Below, in pieces: positions 20,210-30,608 of a stretch of DNA of 64,000 bases. The DNA is from Robiginitomaculum sp. Lineage in GTDB: Bacteria; Pseudomonadota; Alphaproteobacteria; Caulobacterales; Maricaulaceae. The position numbers were made by a program, and so were the translations under genes. Position 1 is the first letter of the stretch; each line of letters opens with the position of its first letter. The stretch covers positions 1 through 64,000 of the forward strand of contig NVXG01000037.1 of NCBI GenBank assembly GCA_002733805.1. The letters run 5' to 3'. The notes under the pieces are model-generated. The model ran no database searches and had not been told where the DNA came from. It saw only the letters and a list, made by a program, of their open reading frames with translations.

Positions 20210-21484
20210 TCATATTTTCTTGATCACCGCCTCGGCAAAGCAGTGTTCTTGCAGAAAACGGGTATCCTTTACCGATGCCTCTTTGGTCAGAAAAGCACAT
20301 TTCACTTCACTTAGCTGGTGATGGTCGGATGGAAAAATTTTCGCACGCTGCAGCTCTGCGATCTGATTTAGATGTATCCCGACAATGAAAACCTGCTCCC
20401 GCTCGAGTATGCGCCAAATCACCTGACCATTCATGGCATTGGCATGCCCGTCATAAATGACAATATCACCCCCGGTTGCCAAAGCTGCCAGAGCGAACAG
20501 CCAATCAGCCTGATCCTCAACATTGGCAACAAAACTGGTTTGTTCTGGTCTGGATTCAATATCCAACACCCATTTTTCAAGAGCGCTCAACACCCAATCG
20601 CCGGTTTTAATCTCCAGATACCCCGCCTTGCCATCCGGCAGTAGCGCCATGGGATGATCAAACGAAACATACTGATAACCGCAACCGCCGCCCCGCCCCA
20701 TGCGAGCGAACTTCTCCCACGCAAATATGCCCGGCAGATTTTGAACATTGGATTTGGAACCCGCGCAGGGTATGGCCAACACCTGCATGTCAAAACCCAA
20801 TCCACGGCCTGCCTCGCGCAATACATCCGCGCAATCGATCCATTGCCCATTTCTACGATACCCGTCCGGTGACAGGATCAGCTTTGGTTTCAAGGAAATC
20901 CATGGTCGATCAGCGATCTTGCCAATTGCGGTCTCCGGTGGGTCAAAAATAGGGATCAGGCCGGCCCAACAAGCCCCAAAAAACGCCGCTGCCTTTTCTG
21001 GTGTGTTAGGCAGGTTCAGCACGACCATATCACCCGGCACCAATCCAAGCCCGACAAAGCCGGTGGCAAATCGCCCGGCAATTTCTTTTAGCCTCCCGCG
21101 ACTTAAAATCTGCCTTGGCCCATCTTCGGCCCATGCAGTCATGACCAGATCAACCCATGGACCAAAATCCAACAGGTTTTCAGCGATGTTCAGTCGCGCA
21201 TTGGCAAATATCTCGGCTGGACTGGCGGGTTGTGGGTCCTGATCGACCTGAATTGTGCCCGGATCACCTTTTATACAGCAGGTATTCCAGATCGTGCTCC
21301 ACCACTGGCGCGGGTGTTGCGAGACCCAAAGGTCCAATTCTGTCTGAAATCCCGAAGTCTCCGTCGAAATTCCTGTAGTTTTTTGGATGAACTCAGCTTT
21401 TTTGGCCGAAATACAATCTTTATTTTTATTTTGGGAAATCAAAAGCAGGGTTCCAGATTGGATATTGGTTTGGGCAGTTTCCAA
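20210..21484 (-). CDS. Truncated acetoacetyl-CoA synthetase-like protein lacking P-loop
   Basis: 424 residues, against ~650 for acetoacetyl-CoA synthetase. The N-terminal pattern is clear: DLWVSQHPRQWWSTIW, ARLNIAENLL, then GLGLVPGDMVVLNLPNTPEKAAAFFGACWAGLIP. Where the ATP-binding motif SSGTTGLPK is expected after the FDHP segment, the sequence instead reads MALLPDGKAGYLE. The core resumes with ATGGDIVIYDGHA. The whole C-terminal AMP-binding lid domain is missing, and only 72 bases separate the stop from the next gene. The frame is otherwise intact, so it is either a decaying gene or a protein with a non-catalytic use. CoA-ligase activity is very unlikely. Confidence 0.75.
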   Translation of the reverse strand: METAQTNIQSGTLLLISQNKNKDCISAKKAEFIQKTTGISTETSGFQTELDLWVSQHPRQWWSTIWNTCCIKGDPGTIQVDQDPQPASPAEIFANARLNIAENLLDFGPWVDLVMTAWAEDGPRQILSRGRLKEIAGRFATGFVGLGLVPGDMVVLNLPNTPEKAAAFFGACWAGLIPIFDPPETAIGKIADRPWISLKPKLILSPDGYRRNGQWIDCADVLREAGRGLGFDMQVLAIPCAGSKSNVQNLPGIFAWEKFARMGRGGGCGYQYVSFDHPMALLPDGKAGYLEIKTGDWVLSALEKWVLDIESRPEQTSFVANVEDQADWLFALAALATGGDIVIYDGHANAMNGQVIWRILEREQVFIVGIHLNQIAELQRAKIFPSDHHQLSEVKCAFLTKEASVKDTRFLQEHCFAEAVIKKI

Positions 21485-21520
21485 TAGACCACCCGGGATG
21501 GCAACTGGAATTTGACTGAC

Positions 21521-23236
21521 TTACTCAGCCAAAAATACTGTTTTTCCTCGAGATATTGTCTCGATGATTTGAATATCTTTCAAGGTATCCGGTGCAGCGG
21601 TCAGTGGATTGTTTGCCAAAATGACTAGATCAGCCTGTTTTCCCACGGTGATCGAGCCTTTCTCGGTTTCTTCGAAATACTGATATGCGCTGCCCATGGT
21701 AATGGCATACAGCGCTTCATACGCGGTTGTGCGTTGCTGTGGTCCCAACACATATCCGGACCTCGTTTGCCTATTCACGGTAACCCAAACCAGAAACATC
21801 ATATCTGGTGGAACAATCGGTGCATCATTGTGGATGGTGAACGGTATATTGCGATCTATTGCCCAACGAATGGGGCTGATATTTTTGGCTCGGTCCTCAC
21901 CCAGAATTTGACGATGCCAGTCACCCCAAAAATATGGATGGGCCGAGAAAAACGAAGGGACCAAACCCAGCGCTTTGGCGCGGTCCAGTTGGTCCTTATG
22001 CATCATCTGAGCGTGAATGATCACTGCTCGGTGGTCCGGGTTTGGAGCCTCACTCAATGCGATCTCGAACCCATCCATCATCATGTCAATTGCTGCATCC
22101 CCGTTGGCGTGAACCAATACGGGAACTTTTCGGGCAATCAGTGGTTTCAACCAATCCTGATATTGTGCAGGAGACATGGTCGGTGAAGTTTGAAAATCAG
22201 CCCCCTTGCCCGGAGGTGGTTGTGTGTACGGTTCTCTCAAGAACCCGGTTTTTCCTTGTATGGAACCATCCAATACAAATTTTACGCCACCAAGCCGAAA
22301 ACCATTTTGGTACGCTGTTGCTAAAAAATTTGCGCGCTGCTCTTCGCTTAACAGCCCGACAAAGGGATAGGCCACCAGATCAATCGGCAATGGCGTATGG
22401 GCCGCAATCTGGCGATATACGTCCACATCACGCATCGCCGCCGCACCGTCTTGTACCGTGGTAATTCCATAACTGGCATACAATTCCAAGGTTCGTCTGG
22501 TCTGTTCGGCAAAGCCATCACTATTGGCTAGCAATTGCCCGAATATAACAGACTGGGCCGCCGTTTCCTCCAATACGCCATTGGGCTCCTGTGAGCCTTT
22601 AAAACGCCGGATGTGACCGCCGCTTGGGTCCGGCGTATCCGCGCCTATTTTATGGTGGGCCAGAGCCAGGGAATTTACTGCCGCGAGATGGGCCGAAACA
22701 TGGATCAGCAATATCGGGTGTTGGTCCGAAACCGCATCCAGATCATTTCGGTTCGGGTGGCGTTGTTCCGCTAACAGAGATTCGTCATATCCATATCCAA
22801 TGACCCACTGGCCCGACGGGATTTCCTGTTCGGAAATAAAAGCCCGCAAGCGTGCCTGTAAATCAATGATACTAGTTATTTGGCCTACCGGCGGCGAGGA
22901 TAAATTGGCAAAATCTAAAATTCTGGCCTGAATGGCTAAATGCCCATGGGCATCAATAAAGCCGGGCAACAGAGCCTTTTCACCCAAATCGACCATTTTG
23001 GTTTGTGCGCCCTGATAGGCGCGCACTGCGGCAGTAGTTCCCGTCGCGACAATTCGTTCGCCGCGAATCGCCACGGCCTCAACCTGACTGCCATCCATTG
23101 GGATGATGTGTTCGCCGATAAAGATCGTATCGGCCGGTAAGACTTGCGCCTCATTATTGGCCCCGCACGCGACAACCAATAGGACCAGTACCCCCAATAA
23201 AATTTTCCAGTTTGAATGGTCTTGATACGCCTTCAT
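21521..23236 (-). CDS. Exported YtcJ-like amidohydrolase
   Basis: 571 residues from the ATG at 23236, preceded by GAGG. The N-terminus MKAYQDHSNWKILLGVLVLLVVAC is a lipoprotein-type signal. The metal-dependent hydrolase fold has GFIDAHGHLA (first metal His pair), a lysine region in GGVKFVLDGSIQGKTG, later His positions in LVHANGDAAID and AVIIHAQMMH, and a C-terminal KQADLVILANNPL typical of the superfamily. Substrate unknown. A longer in-frame start at 23317 would hide the signal peptide. Confidence 0.85.
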   Translation of the reverse strand: MKAYQDHSNWKILLGVLVLLVVACGANNEAQVLPADTIFIGEHIIPMDGSQVEAVAIRGERIVATGTTAAVRAYQGAQTKMVDLGEKALLPGFIDAHGHLAIQARILDFANLSSPPVGQITSIIDLQARLRAFISEQEIPSGQWVIGYGYDESLLAEQRHPNRNDLDAVSDQHPILLIHVSAHLAAVNSLALAHHKIGADTPDPSGGHIRRFKGSQEPNGVLEETAAQSVIFGQLLANSDGFAEQTRRTLELYASYGITTVQDGAAAMRDVDVYRQIAAHTPLPIDLVAYPFVGLLSEEQRANFLATAYQNGFRLGGVKFVLDGSIQGKTGFLREPYTQPPPGKGADFQTSPTMSPAQYQDWLKPLIARKVPVLVHANGDAAIDMMMDGFEIALSEAPNPDHRAVIIHAQMMHKDQLDRAKALGLVPSFFSAHPYFWGDWHRQILGEDRAKNISPIRWAIDRNIPFTIHNDAPIVPPDMMFLVWVTVNRQTRSGYVLGPQQRTTAYEALYAITMGSAYQYFEETEKGSITVGKQADLVILANNPLTAAPDTLKDIQIIETISRGKTVFLAE

Positions 23237-23370
23237 CCTTGCCTCTTCTGTTTGTGCTTCTTTGGCAATCTCACATGAACCTGACATAAAGTCACGGTTC
23301 GCTTGGACGCAGGACACAGCAGTGATTGCAAGGATTTCACAATTTCAGGAAGGAGGATAATGAAACGAAA

Positions 23371-23447
23371 TGGCGCGAGTGACGGGACTCGAACCCGCGA
23401 CCTCCGGCGTGACAGGCCGGCACTCTAACCAACTGAGCTACACCCGC
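23371..23447 (-). tRNA. tRNA-Asp (GTC)
   Basis: Read leftward, a complete cloverleaf with acceptor GCGGGTG/CACTCGC, D-arm AGCTCAGTTGGTTAGAGT, anticodon loop CTGTCAC giving GTC, T-loop TTCGAGT and an encoded CCA end. Confidence 0.97.
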
Positions 23448-23608
23448 GCATCTCGTTTCTTGCTCGCACATTAAAGGCGCTGCAAGACAGGTGAGATAGT
23501 GCTATGCCGGCGATCCGTCAAGGCGATATCTCATTCAGAAGCAGGAAAAAAGAAAGGGTTGGTGAACTTACCCAGTTCACACGGGTTTTAGGCAATTTTG
23601 AAAGGAAA

Positions 23609-23684
23609 TGGTGGGCGATGAGAGGCTCGAACTCCCGACATCCACGGTGTAAACATGGCGCTCTCCCAACTGAGCTAATCGCCC
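23609..23684 (-). tRNA. tRNA-Val (TAC)
   Basis: Read leftward, acceptor GGGCGAT/ATCGCCC, anticodon stem CCATG/CGTGG around loop TTTACAC giving TAC, T-loop TTCGAGC and encoded CCA. It lies between hupB and tRNA-Asp; the order hupB, tRNA-Val, tRNA-Asp is common in alphaproteobacteria. Confidence 0.97.
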
Positions 23685-23774
23685 ATTTCATTTCAAACTG
23701 CCGACTTAGCAAAACCAATTCCGACAGGGACGCGGAATATGACTATTCTGCTCGAAACTGCAAGTGCAAAAATG

Positions 23775-23803
23775 AAAAAGGGCCAGCAAATGCCAGCCCT
23801 TTT
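23775..23803 (-). terminator. Intrinsic terminator after hupB
   Basis: Read leftward, an 11-bp stem AAAGGGCTGGC/GCTGGCCCTTT (two G-T pairs) with loop ATTT and a following T-run, 20 bases beyond the hupB stop. Confidence 0.88.
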
Positions 23804-23822
23804 ACAGTCAAACTTACAAAAA

Positions 23823-24098
23823 TCAGCAGTTTACGCAATCTTTGAAAGATTTGCCTGCCTTGAATTTTGGACGCTTTGAAGCAGGACGCTGAATCATTTC
23901 ACCAGTGCGAGGGTTTCTAGCCATGCCAGCCGCACGGTGTGCAACTGTAAATGAGCCAAAACCTGGGAGGCGAACTTCGCCACCATCGCCCAAGGTTTTT
24001 TCGATGGTACCAAACACGGCGCTAACGGCCTCTACTGCCTGTGCTTTGGTCATGCCGCATTCAGAAGCGACGCACTCTGCCAGTTCACTTTTATTCAT
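23823..24098 (-). CDS. hupB: DNA-binding protein HU
   Basis: 91-residue nucleoid protein that bends DNA as a dimer. The N-terminus MNKSELAECVASECGMTKAQAVEAV and the DNA-binding arm RNPRTGEMIQRPASKRPKFKAGK are standard. A good ribosome-binding site (GGAAGGA) precedes the ATG. It is 120 bases downstream of lon. Confidence 0.96.
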   Translation of the reverse strand: MNKSELAECVASECGMTKAQAVEAVSAVFGTIEKTLGDGGEVRLPGFGSFTVAHRAAGMARNPRTGEMIQRPASKRPKFKAGKSFKDCVNC

Positions 24099-24218
24099 TT
24101 GGGAATCCTTCCAGATTTATACGCGCCGAATCAACTGCGCTGATGTGGTATTGTCGTCAAAATACGTTATTTTGCAACGGTTTTTGTGCAAAAATTAAAT
24201 AATTAAATGTAACCCGGT

Positions 24219-26624
24219 TTAGTGGGTGATCATCGCATTATCATCATCATCTGATCCATCGGCGCTTGAAGGGCCGGTTTCATCCAGTGTTTCAGCCCAT
24301 TCAATGGGCGTAAGTTTACTGACAAGAGCATAAGAAAGCACCTCATCCAACGAACGAACCGGGATGATTTCCAGCCCGTTTTTGACGTTATCAGGGATTT
24401 CTTCAAGGTCTTTGGCATTGTCCATGGGAATCAAAACTGTTTTGACACCTCCACGCAAAGCAGCCAGTAGTTTTTCCTTCAAACCGCCGATCTCAAGCAC
24501 CCGGCCACGTAAGGTAATCTCACCGGTCATGGCCAAGTCTTTTCGAACCGCAATATTGGTCAAAACCGAGACAATGGCCGTTGCCATGCCAATACCGGCC
24601 GAGGGACCATCTTTGGGTGTTGCACCTTCTGGCACATGCACATGCAAATCGCTTTTCTTGAACTGTTCAGCCCGGATGCCAAAACTTGCGCCGCGAGAAT
24701 GAACATAGGAATTGGCGGCAGAAATTGATTCTTTCATGACATCGCGCAAATTGCCAGTGACCGTCATACGGCCGCGACCCGGCATTTGGATGGCTTCGAT
24801 GGTTAGCAATTCACCACCGGTTTCGGTCCAAGCCAGACCCGTTACAATACCAACTAGGTCTTCTTTGTCAGTTTGGCCAAACGAATATTTGGGGATGCCG
24901 GCAAACTCGGATAAATTATCAGCGGTAATTGCTACCGATTTGCAATCACTAGAGGCGATTTTTCGAATAGCTTTGCGGGCTAGATTCGCCAATTCACGCT
25001 CCAAGTTCCGAACGCCTGCTTCGCGGGTGTAAAGCTGGATCAATTTGCGTAGTGCTTCATCATCTATTGACCACTCATCGGCCCGAAGACCATGGCTTTT
25101 CACTTGTTTTGGGGTCAAATGCCGCTTGGCGATTTCAATTTTCTCATCCTCAGTATACCCAGAAATCCGAATAACCTCCATACGATCCATCAAAGGACGC
25201 GGGATATTCAAAGAGTTGGCCGTGGTGATGAAGAACACATCGGAAAGGTTGTAGTCCACTTCCAGATAGTGATCATTGAAGTTGGCATTTTGCTCTGGAT
25301 CCAGTACCTCCAACAAGGCTGCGGACGGGTCACCCCGAAAATCAGCGCCCATCTTGTCAATCTCATCGAGCAGAAATAATGGATTACTGCTTTTGGCCTT
25401 TTTCATGGATTGAATAATCCGGCCTGGCATAGAGCCAATATAGGTTCTGCGGTGTCCGCGAATTTCTGATTCGTCCCGCACGCCTCCTAAAGAAACCCGG
25501 ATAAAATTACGACCCGTCGCCCGGGCAATGGATTTACCCAGCGAGGTTTTGCCAACCCCGGGAGGGCCGACCAGACACAGAATTGGGCCTTTGATTTTTT
25601 TGGTACGGGCCTGCACCGCCAAATGTTCGAGAATCCGCTCTTTAACTTTCTCAAGTCCAAAGTGATCCTCATCCAAAATGGCTTTGGCTTTGGCCAGATG
25701 GACCCTAGCGCGGGTCTTCTTGCCCCAAGGAATGCCAACCAACCAATCCAGATAATTACGAACCACGGTCGATTCGGCAGACATCGGATTCATTTGTTTC
25801 AGTTTTTTAAGCTCGGCTTCCGCTTTGGTTTTTGCTTCTTTTGATAGTTTGGTGTTTGCAATCTTTTCCGCTAATTCGTCGGCTTCACCGGGCGTCTCAG
25901 CGCTCTCACCCAATTCGCGTTGAATGGCCTTCATTTGTTCGTTCAAATAATACTCGCGTTGGGATTTTTCCATCTGGCGTTTGACCCGAGATCGAATTTT
26001 ACGCTCAACTTGCAGGACGCTAATCTCGCCCTCCATCTTACCCAACACGCTTTCCAGACGTTCCGAAACGTCGGAAATTTCCAGTAGTTTTTGTTTTTCT
26101 TTTAATTTGATCGACAGATGTGCTGAAATGGAATCACCCAATTTTGCGGCATCTGAAATATCCTGTATTGCGGTCACAATATCAGGTGGGATCTTCTTGT
26201 TCAGTTTGACGTAACGTTCAAAACTATCAATTGCACTGCGGACCAATGCAATGGTTTCCGGGGTTTCAACATTATGACTGGCAATCGGGGTAATTCCAGC
26301 TTCAATAAAGCCATCGACCTGCTCGAAACATTCTGCTTTAGCCCGCCCCTCGCCTTCGACTAGAACTTTTAGTGTGCCGTCCGGCAGTTTCAATAATTGC
26401 AAAACTTTGGCAATACACCCGACGTGATGCAATTCTTCCGGGCCGGGGTCGTCGGTGCCGGGATCAAGCTGGGTGAGTAAAAGTATGCGCTTGCCCTTAC
26501 CCATCACTTCTTCCAGCGCTTTGACCGATTTTTCGCGACCGGCAAACAAAGGAACAATCATGTGAGGAAATACGACGATATCTCTCAATGGTAATACAGG
26601 GAGTTTCTCGGTAGAATCTGACAT
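24219..26624 (-). CDS. lon: ATP-dependent protease Lon
   Basis: 801 residues from the ATG at 26624 ([15 protein letters not shown]), which matches the usual Lon N-terminus better than a start 13 codons upstream. The substrate-binding LAN domain occupies the first ~210 residues, then a coiled coil, an AAA+ domain with Walker [14 protein letters not shown] and Walker [10 protein letters not shown], and a C-terminal protease domain with catalytic Ser in [11 protein letters not shown] and a downstream Lys. It degrades misfolded and regulatory proteins in the cytoplasm. Confidence 0.97.
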   Translation of the reverse strand: MSDSTEKLPVLPLRDIVVFPHMIVPLFAGREKSVKALEEVMGKGKRILLLTQLDPGTDDPGPEELHHVGCIAKVLQLLKLPDGTLKVLVEGEGRAKAECFEQVDGFIEAGITPIASHNVETPETIALVRSAIDSFERYVKLNKKIPPDIVTAIQDISDAAKLGDSISAHLSIKLKEKQKLLEISDVSERLESVLGKMEGEISVLQVERKIRSRVKRQMEKSQREYYLNEQMKAIQRELGESAETPGEADELAEKIANTKLSKEAKTKAEAELKKLKQMNPMSAESTVVRNYLDWLVGIPWGKKTRARVHLAKAKAILDEDHFGLEKVKERILEHLAVQARTKKIKGPILCLVGPPGVGKTSLGKSIARATGRNFIRVSLGGVRDESEIRGHRRTYIGSMPGRIIQSMKKAKSSNPLFLLDEIDKMGADFRGDPSAALLEVLDPEQNANFNDHYLEVDYNLSDVFFITTANSLNIPRPLMDRMEVIRISGYTEDEKIEIAKRHLTPKQVKSHGLRADEWSIDDEALRKLIQLYTREAGVRNLERELANLARKAIRKIASSDCKSVAITADNLSEFAGIPKYSFGQTDKEDLVGIVTGLAWTETGGELLTIEAIQMPGRGRMTVTGNLRDVMKESISAANSYVHSRGASFGIRAEQFKKSDLHVHVPEGATPKDGPSAGIGMATAIVSVLTNIAVRKDLAMTGEITLRGRVLEIGGLKEKLLAALRGGVKTVLIPMDNAKDLEEIPDNVKNGLEIIPVRSLDEVLSYALVSKLTPIEWAETLDETGPSSADGSDDDDNAMITH

Positions 26625-26796
26625 AAAGTTACTCGATATCCTTTTTTGATCACTTTTTTTCAAACTCAGTGATGCACAGATTTATTTTATAACACTGATG
26701 ATAACATAGAGTTTCCACTAAAAAGCGTGAATGTCTTGTGAATAATATCGGAATTGATCCGGTCGGGTGCAAGGTGCCCACTGCCATTTAGGTAAT

Positions 26797-26826
26797 AAAA
26801 AAGCGCACCCTGAAGGCGCGCTTTTC
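26797..26826 (-). terminator. Intrinsic terminator after clpX
   Basis: Read leftward, stem AAAAGCGCGCC/GGTGCGCTTTT (one G-T pair), loop TTCAG and a T-run, about 22 bases past the clpX stop. It separates clpX from lon, so lon has its own promoter in 26625-26796. Confidence 0.88.
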
Positions 26827-26848
26827 CACTATTTCAGATTTTGACAGC

Positions 26849-28120
26849 TTAGGCCGACTTGGGAGCCTTTTTGGCATCGGAATAAATCAACAATGGTTCG
26901 GCATCGCCATCAATAACTTCGGCATTGACCACCACTTCCTCAACGCCATCATGCCCCGGCAAATCAAACATGGTGTTCAATAAAATGCCTTCCATGATCG
27001 AACGTAGTCCACGAGCGCCCGTTTTGCGCTTGATGGCTTTTCGGGCAACAGCAGAAAGCGCATCCTTGGAGAAAGTCAATTTGACATCCTCCATGGCAAA
27101 CAGGCTCTCATACTGTTTCATCAGTGCGTTTTTCGGCTGGGTTAAAATCGTGATTAACGCGTCTTCATCTAGGTTTTCCAAGGTGGCAATCACTGGCAAC
27201 CGTCCAATAAATTCTGGAATCAATCCAAACTTCATCAAGTCATCTGGCTCAACGCCGCGCAACACTTCGCCGATTTCCAGTTCATCTTCATCCTGAACAT
27301 CGGCGCCAAACCCGATGCTGGTACCGCGCCCACGTTGTGCAATAACTTTTTCCAGCCCGGAAAATGCGCCGCCAACCACGAAAAGAACATCGGTGGTATC
27401 CACTTGCAAAAACTCCTGCTGTGGATGTTTACGGCCACCTTGTGGCGGCACCGAAGCTACGGTGCCTTCCATGATTTTCAACAGGGCTTGTTGCACGCCT
27501 TCGCCGGATACATCCCGTGTAATGGAAGGATTATCTGATTTGCGGCTGATTTTATCGACTTCATCGATATAGACGATACCGCGCTGGGCGCGCTCGACAT
27601 TGTAATCAGAAGCCTGCAACAGTTTCAAAATAATGTTCTCAACGTCTTCGCCTACATACCCGGCTTCGGTCAATGTGGTCGCATCGGCCATGGTAAATGG
27701 AACATCCAAAATGCGCGCCAAGGTCTGGGCCAGCAGCGTTTTACCGCACCCGGTCGGACCGATTAGCAGGATATTGGATTTTGACAGCTCGACATCAGAG
27801 TTTTGGGCGGCGTGGTTGAGCCGCTTATAATGATTGTGAACTGCAACCGACAGCACTTTTTTTGCTGTAGTTTGCCCGATCACGTAATCGTCCAGCACCG
27901 AGCAAATTTCTATCGGTGTCGGAACGCCCTCTTGCGTTTTGATCAATGACCCCTTGGCTTCCTCGCGGATAATATCCATGCAAAGCTCAACGCATTCATC
28001 GCAAATAAATACGGTCGGTCCAGCAATCAGCTTCCTGACTTCATGCTGGCTTTTGCCGCAGAAAGAACAGTACAGCGTACTCTTGGAATCGCTTGTTTTA
28101 TCAGACTTGCTCATACTCAC
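26849..28120 (-). CDS. clpX: Clp protease ATPase subunit ClpX
   Basis: 423-residue AAA+ unfoldase that feeds proteins to ClpP. N-terminal zinc-binding domain with [10 protein letters not shown] and CDECVELC. Walker [13 protein letters not shown], Walker [11 protein letters not shown], and the ClpP-contacting IGF-type loop in the usual place (SIGFGADVQ). It lies 185 bases after clpP, enough for its own promoter. A terminator follows. Confidence 0.97.
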   Translation of the reverse strand: MSMSKSDKTSDSKSTLYCSFCGKSQHEVRKLIAGPTVFICDECVELCMDIIREEAKGSLIKTQEGVPTPIEICSVLDDYVIGQTTAKKVLSVAVHNHYKRLNHAAQNSDVELSKSNILLIGPTGCGKTLLAQTLARILDVPFTMADATTLTEAGYVGEDVENIILKLLQASDYNVERAQRGIVYIDEVDKISRKSDNPSITRDVSGEGVQQALLKIMEGTVASVPPQGGRKHPQQEFLQVDTTDVLFVVGGAFSGLEKVIAQRGRGTSIGFGADVQDEDELEIGEVLRGVEPDDLMKFGLIPEFIGRLPVIATLENLDEDALITILTQPKNALMKQYESLFAMEDVKLTFSKDALSAVARKAIKRKTGARGLRSIMEGILLNTMFDLPGHDGVEEVVVNAEVIDGDAEPLLIYSDAKKAPKSA

Positions 28121-28305
28121 TCCTGTCAGGTCGACCCTGAATTTTACGCTTTTCCGCCAACATTGGCGCTAGATATTTTTCTTGCAACAAAGTCCCTGCA
28201 AATATGATGCCGACCCGATTATGGCCAAAATGGGAAAAACCCGTTAAATTCGACCAGATTTTCATTTCATCACCGTTATTCAGACGGATCAAGCATCATT
28301 TATGA

Positions 28306-28944
28306 CTATTTCTTACCCTTAGACACAGCTTCCGTGCCACGTTTTTCATACACATGGTCAATCAATCCAAAGGCTTTGGCCTCGTCGGCGGACATGAAAT
28401 GATCCCGATCCAGCGTTTGCTCGATGGTCTCATATTTTTGACCAGTGTGTTTTACATAGATCTCATTCAAACGTTTTTTAACTTTTTGAATATCCTGTGC
28501 ATGACGCACGATATCAGATGCCTGCCCCTGAAATCCGCCAGAGGGTTGATGTACCATGATGCGGGCGTTTGGAGTCGCAAAGCGCATCCCCTCGGCACCA
28601 CCGGCCAATAAAAGCGATCCCATGCTGGCCGCTTGTCCGATACAGGCGGTTGAAACCGGCGAATTGATATATTGCATAGTGTCGTAAATCGCCATGCCAG
28701 CCGTAACCACACCACCCGGCGAGTTGATATACATCGAGATTTCCTTTTTGGGGTTCTCGGATTCCAAGAACAAAAGCTGGGCCGTGATCAAACTGGCCAT
28801 TCCATCTTCAACCGGTCCGGTCAGGAAAATAATCCGCTCTTTAAGCAATCGCGAAAAAATATCATAGGAACGCTCACCGCGGCTGGTTTGATCCACCACC
28901 ATCGGGACCAAGTTCATCATCACTTCATGCGGGTCATTCATCAT
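28306..28944 (-). CDS. clpP: Clp protease proteolytic subunit ClpP
   Basis: 212-residue serine protease that forms the tetradecameric chamber used by ClpX or ClpA. The catalytic Ser is in [15 protein letters not shown], the His in [10 protein letters not shown] and the Asp in [11 protein letters not shown]. Two adjacent ATG codons open the frame. Located between tig and clpX in the conserved order. Confidence 0.97.
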   Translation of the reverse strand: MMNDPHEVMMNLVPMVVDQTSRGERSYDIFSRLLKERIIFLTGPVEDGMASLITAQLLFLESENPKKEISMYINSPGGVVTAGMAIYDTMQYINSPVSTACIGQAASMGSLLLAGGAEGMRFATPNARIMVHQPSGGFQGQASDIVRHAQDIQKVKKRLNEIYVKHTGQKYETIEQTLDRDHFMSADEAKAFGLIDHVYEKRGTEAVSKGKK

Positions 28945-29083
28945 TCAATCCTGTTTATCGTTGTGTGCGCGAGTCATCAGTGTCTTTAGGTGCATATTGT
29001 GTGCTGCCCCTAGATTCGCAAGTGAAACGCCAGAATGTGGTAAATTGGTTAATACCGCGTCGTATTCAGTGTTTATCCACAAC

Positions 29084-29119
29084 AAAAAACGGCCAAGGGC
29101 TGTTATACCGCTTGGCCGT
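29084..29119 (-). terminator. Intrinsic terminator after tig
   Basis: Read leftward, perfect 9-bp stem ACGGCCAAG/CTTGGCCGT, 13-base loop and a run of six T, 25 bases beyond the tig stop. Confidence 0.9.
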
Positions 29120-29144
29120 CTGAAATTTTATCTCTGCTTTCAGG

Positions 29145-30608
29145 TTATTTTTTAGCAGCCGGTTTCTTTTTTACAGCTGGTTTCTTTGCGGCTGGTTTCT
29201 TGGCCGCAGCCTTTTTAGCTGGAGCTTTTTTAGCAGCCTTCTTCTTTGCCGGTGCCTTTTTTGCGGCCCCAGGCGCATCGTCATCGCTGAACAGCTCTTC
29301 TTTGGAGACTTTAACGTCTTTTACGTCAGCGAGTTCCAAGATGTAGTCGACAACTTTTTCTTCAAAAATCGGCGCGCGCAATCTGGCTTGAGCTTCCGGG
29401 TTGTTCTGGAAATACTCCACAACCTGTTTTTCCTGCCCCTGATAGCGCATCGCTTCTTGATTGATGGCGCGAGAAACCTCTTCGGCTGCAACAATTACAT
29501 TGTTTTGTTGGCCAATTTCGGCAAGCACCAGACCCAGACGAACCCGGCGTTCTGCGATTGCCCGATATTCTTTTTTCAAATCGTCTTCGGATTTGCCTTT
29601 ATCTTCGTCGTCGACATTGCCTTCCTTCAAATCGGCTTCGACTTGCTGCCAGATTTGTGAGAACTCAGCTTCGACCATGCCCGGTGGCAAATCAAAATCA
29701 TGTTTTTCATCCATCGCGTCCAAAACCCGGCGTTTGGCGCGCGCTCTGGATTGGCTGGTATATTCAGTTTCAATGTTCTTGCGAACTGCATCGCTCAACG
29801 ACTCAAGTGAAGTCATGCCCAATTTGGTCGCGAATTCATCATCTACTACGGTATCAACCGGGCCTTTGACCGCTTTGACCACAGTTTCGAAAACTGCGTC
29901 TTTGCCAGCAAGATGCTCAGCTTGATAATCTTTCGGGAAAGTGATGTTCAAACTGGGTGTGTCGCCCTTTTTGGCACCAATCAATTGCTCTTCAAAGCCG
30001 GGGATAAATTGACCGGAGCCAATAACCAACTCTGTGTCTTCCGCGCTGCCGCCTTCAAACTTTTCGCCATCAACGCTGCCCGAAAAATCAATTACGACCG
30101 CGTCGCCGTCTTTGGCTTTGGCGCTGGCTGCTTTTTCTTTGTACGATTTTTGCTCACCGGCGATCCGGGCAATGGTTTCGTCCACTTCGGCATCCGACAC
30201 TTTGCAAACCGGACGTTCAATTTTTAACTTGGCCGGATCGGTCGGGGTAAAATCTGGCATGATGTCCACGTGCATGTGGAATTTCAAATCTGCTTTGCCA
30301 GCCACGATTTCGTCGACCTCGGTTTCCAAATGATATTGCGGATTTCCAGCCGGTTTAATTTCGTTGTCGTTCAAGGCTTTCTGGCTGGCCTCATCCATTG
30401 CGGTTTGCACCAGTTCACCCATCATGGATTTACCAAACATCCGTTTGATGTGCGCCGCAGGAACCTTGCCGGGACGAAAGCCCTTCAAGGATACTTCGGG
30501 CTGCATTTCAGCAACTTTAGCGTCCAGCTTCGCATCCAGTTCGGCTGCTGTGATGGTGATATCATAGGTACGGCTGAGGCCCTCGGCCTTGGTTTCTTTA
30601 ACCTGCAT
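29145..30608 (-). CDS. tig: Trigger factor with Lys/Ala-rich tail
   Basis: Ribosome-associated chaperone and peptidyl-prolyl isomerase. 487 residues. The N-terminal ribosome-binding domain has the signature GFRPGKVPAAHIKRMFG. The FKBP-type PPIase domain spans about 155-245 (DAVVIDFSGSVDGEKFEGG). A helical chaperone domain follows. The last ~40 residues are repeats of KKAPAKK/AAKK type, resembling eukaryotic histone H1 tails, which adds to the usual ~430-450 residues. It heads the tig-clpP-clpX-lon-hupB group. Confidence 0.95.
   Translation of the reverse strand: MQVKETKAEGLSRTYDITITAAELDAKLDAKVAEMQPEVSLKGFRPGKVPAAHIKRMFGKSMMGELVQTAMDEASQKALNDNEIKPAGNPQYHLETEVDEIVAGKADLKFHMHVDIMPDFTPTDPAKLKIERPVCKVSDAEVDETIARIAGEQKSYKEKAASAKAKDGDAVVIDFSGSVDGEKFEGGSAEDTELVIGSGQFIPGFEEQLIGAKKGDTPSLNITFPKDYQAEHLAGKDAVFETVVKAVKGPVDTVVDDEFATKLGMTSLESLSDAVRKNIETEYTSQSRARAKRRVLDAMDEKHDFDLPPGMVEAEFSQIWQQVEADLKEGNVDDEDKGKSEDDLKKEYRAIAERRVRLGLVLAEIGQQNNVIVAAEEVSRAINQEAMRYQGQEKQVVEYFQNNPEAQARLRAPIFEEKVVDYILELADVKDVKVSKEELFSDDDAPGAAKKAPAKKKAAKKAPAKKAAAKKPAAKKPAVKKKPAAKK

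Noticed and set aside
28101-28292. Leftward 63-codon frame overlapping the clpX start
   Set aside because: No domain or ribosome-binding site, and it overlaps a well-defined gene start.
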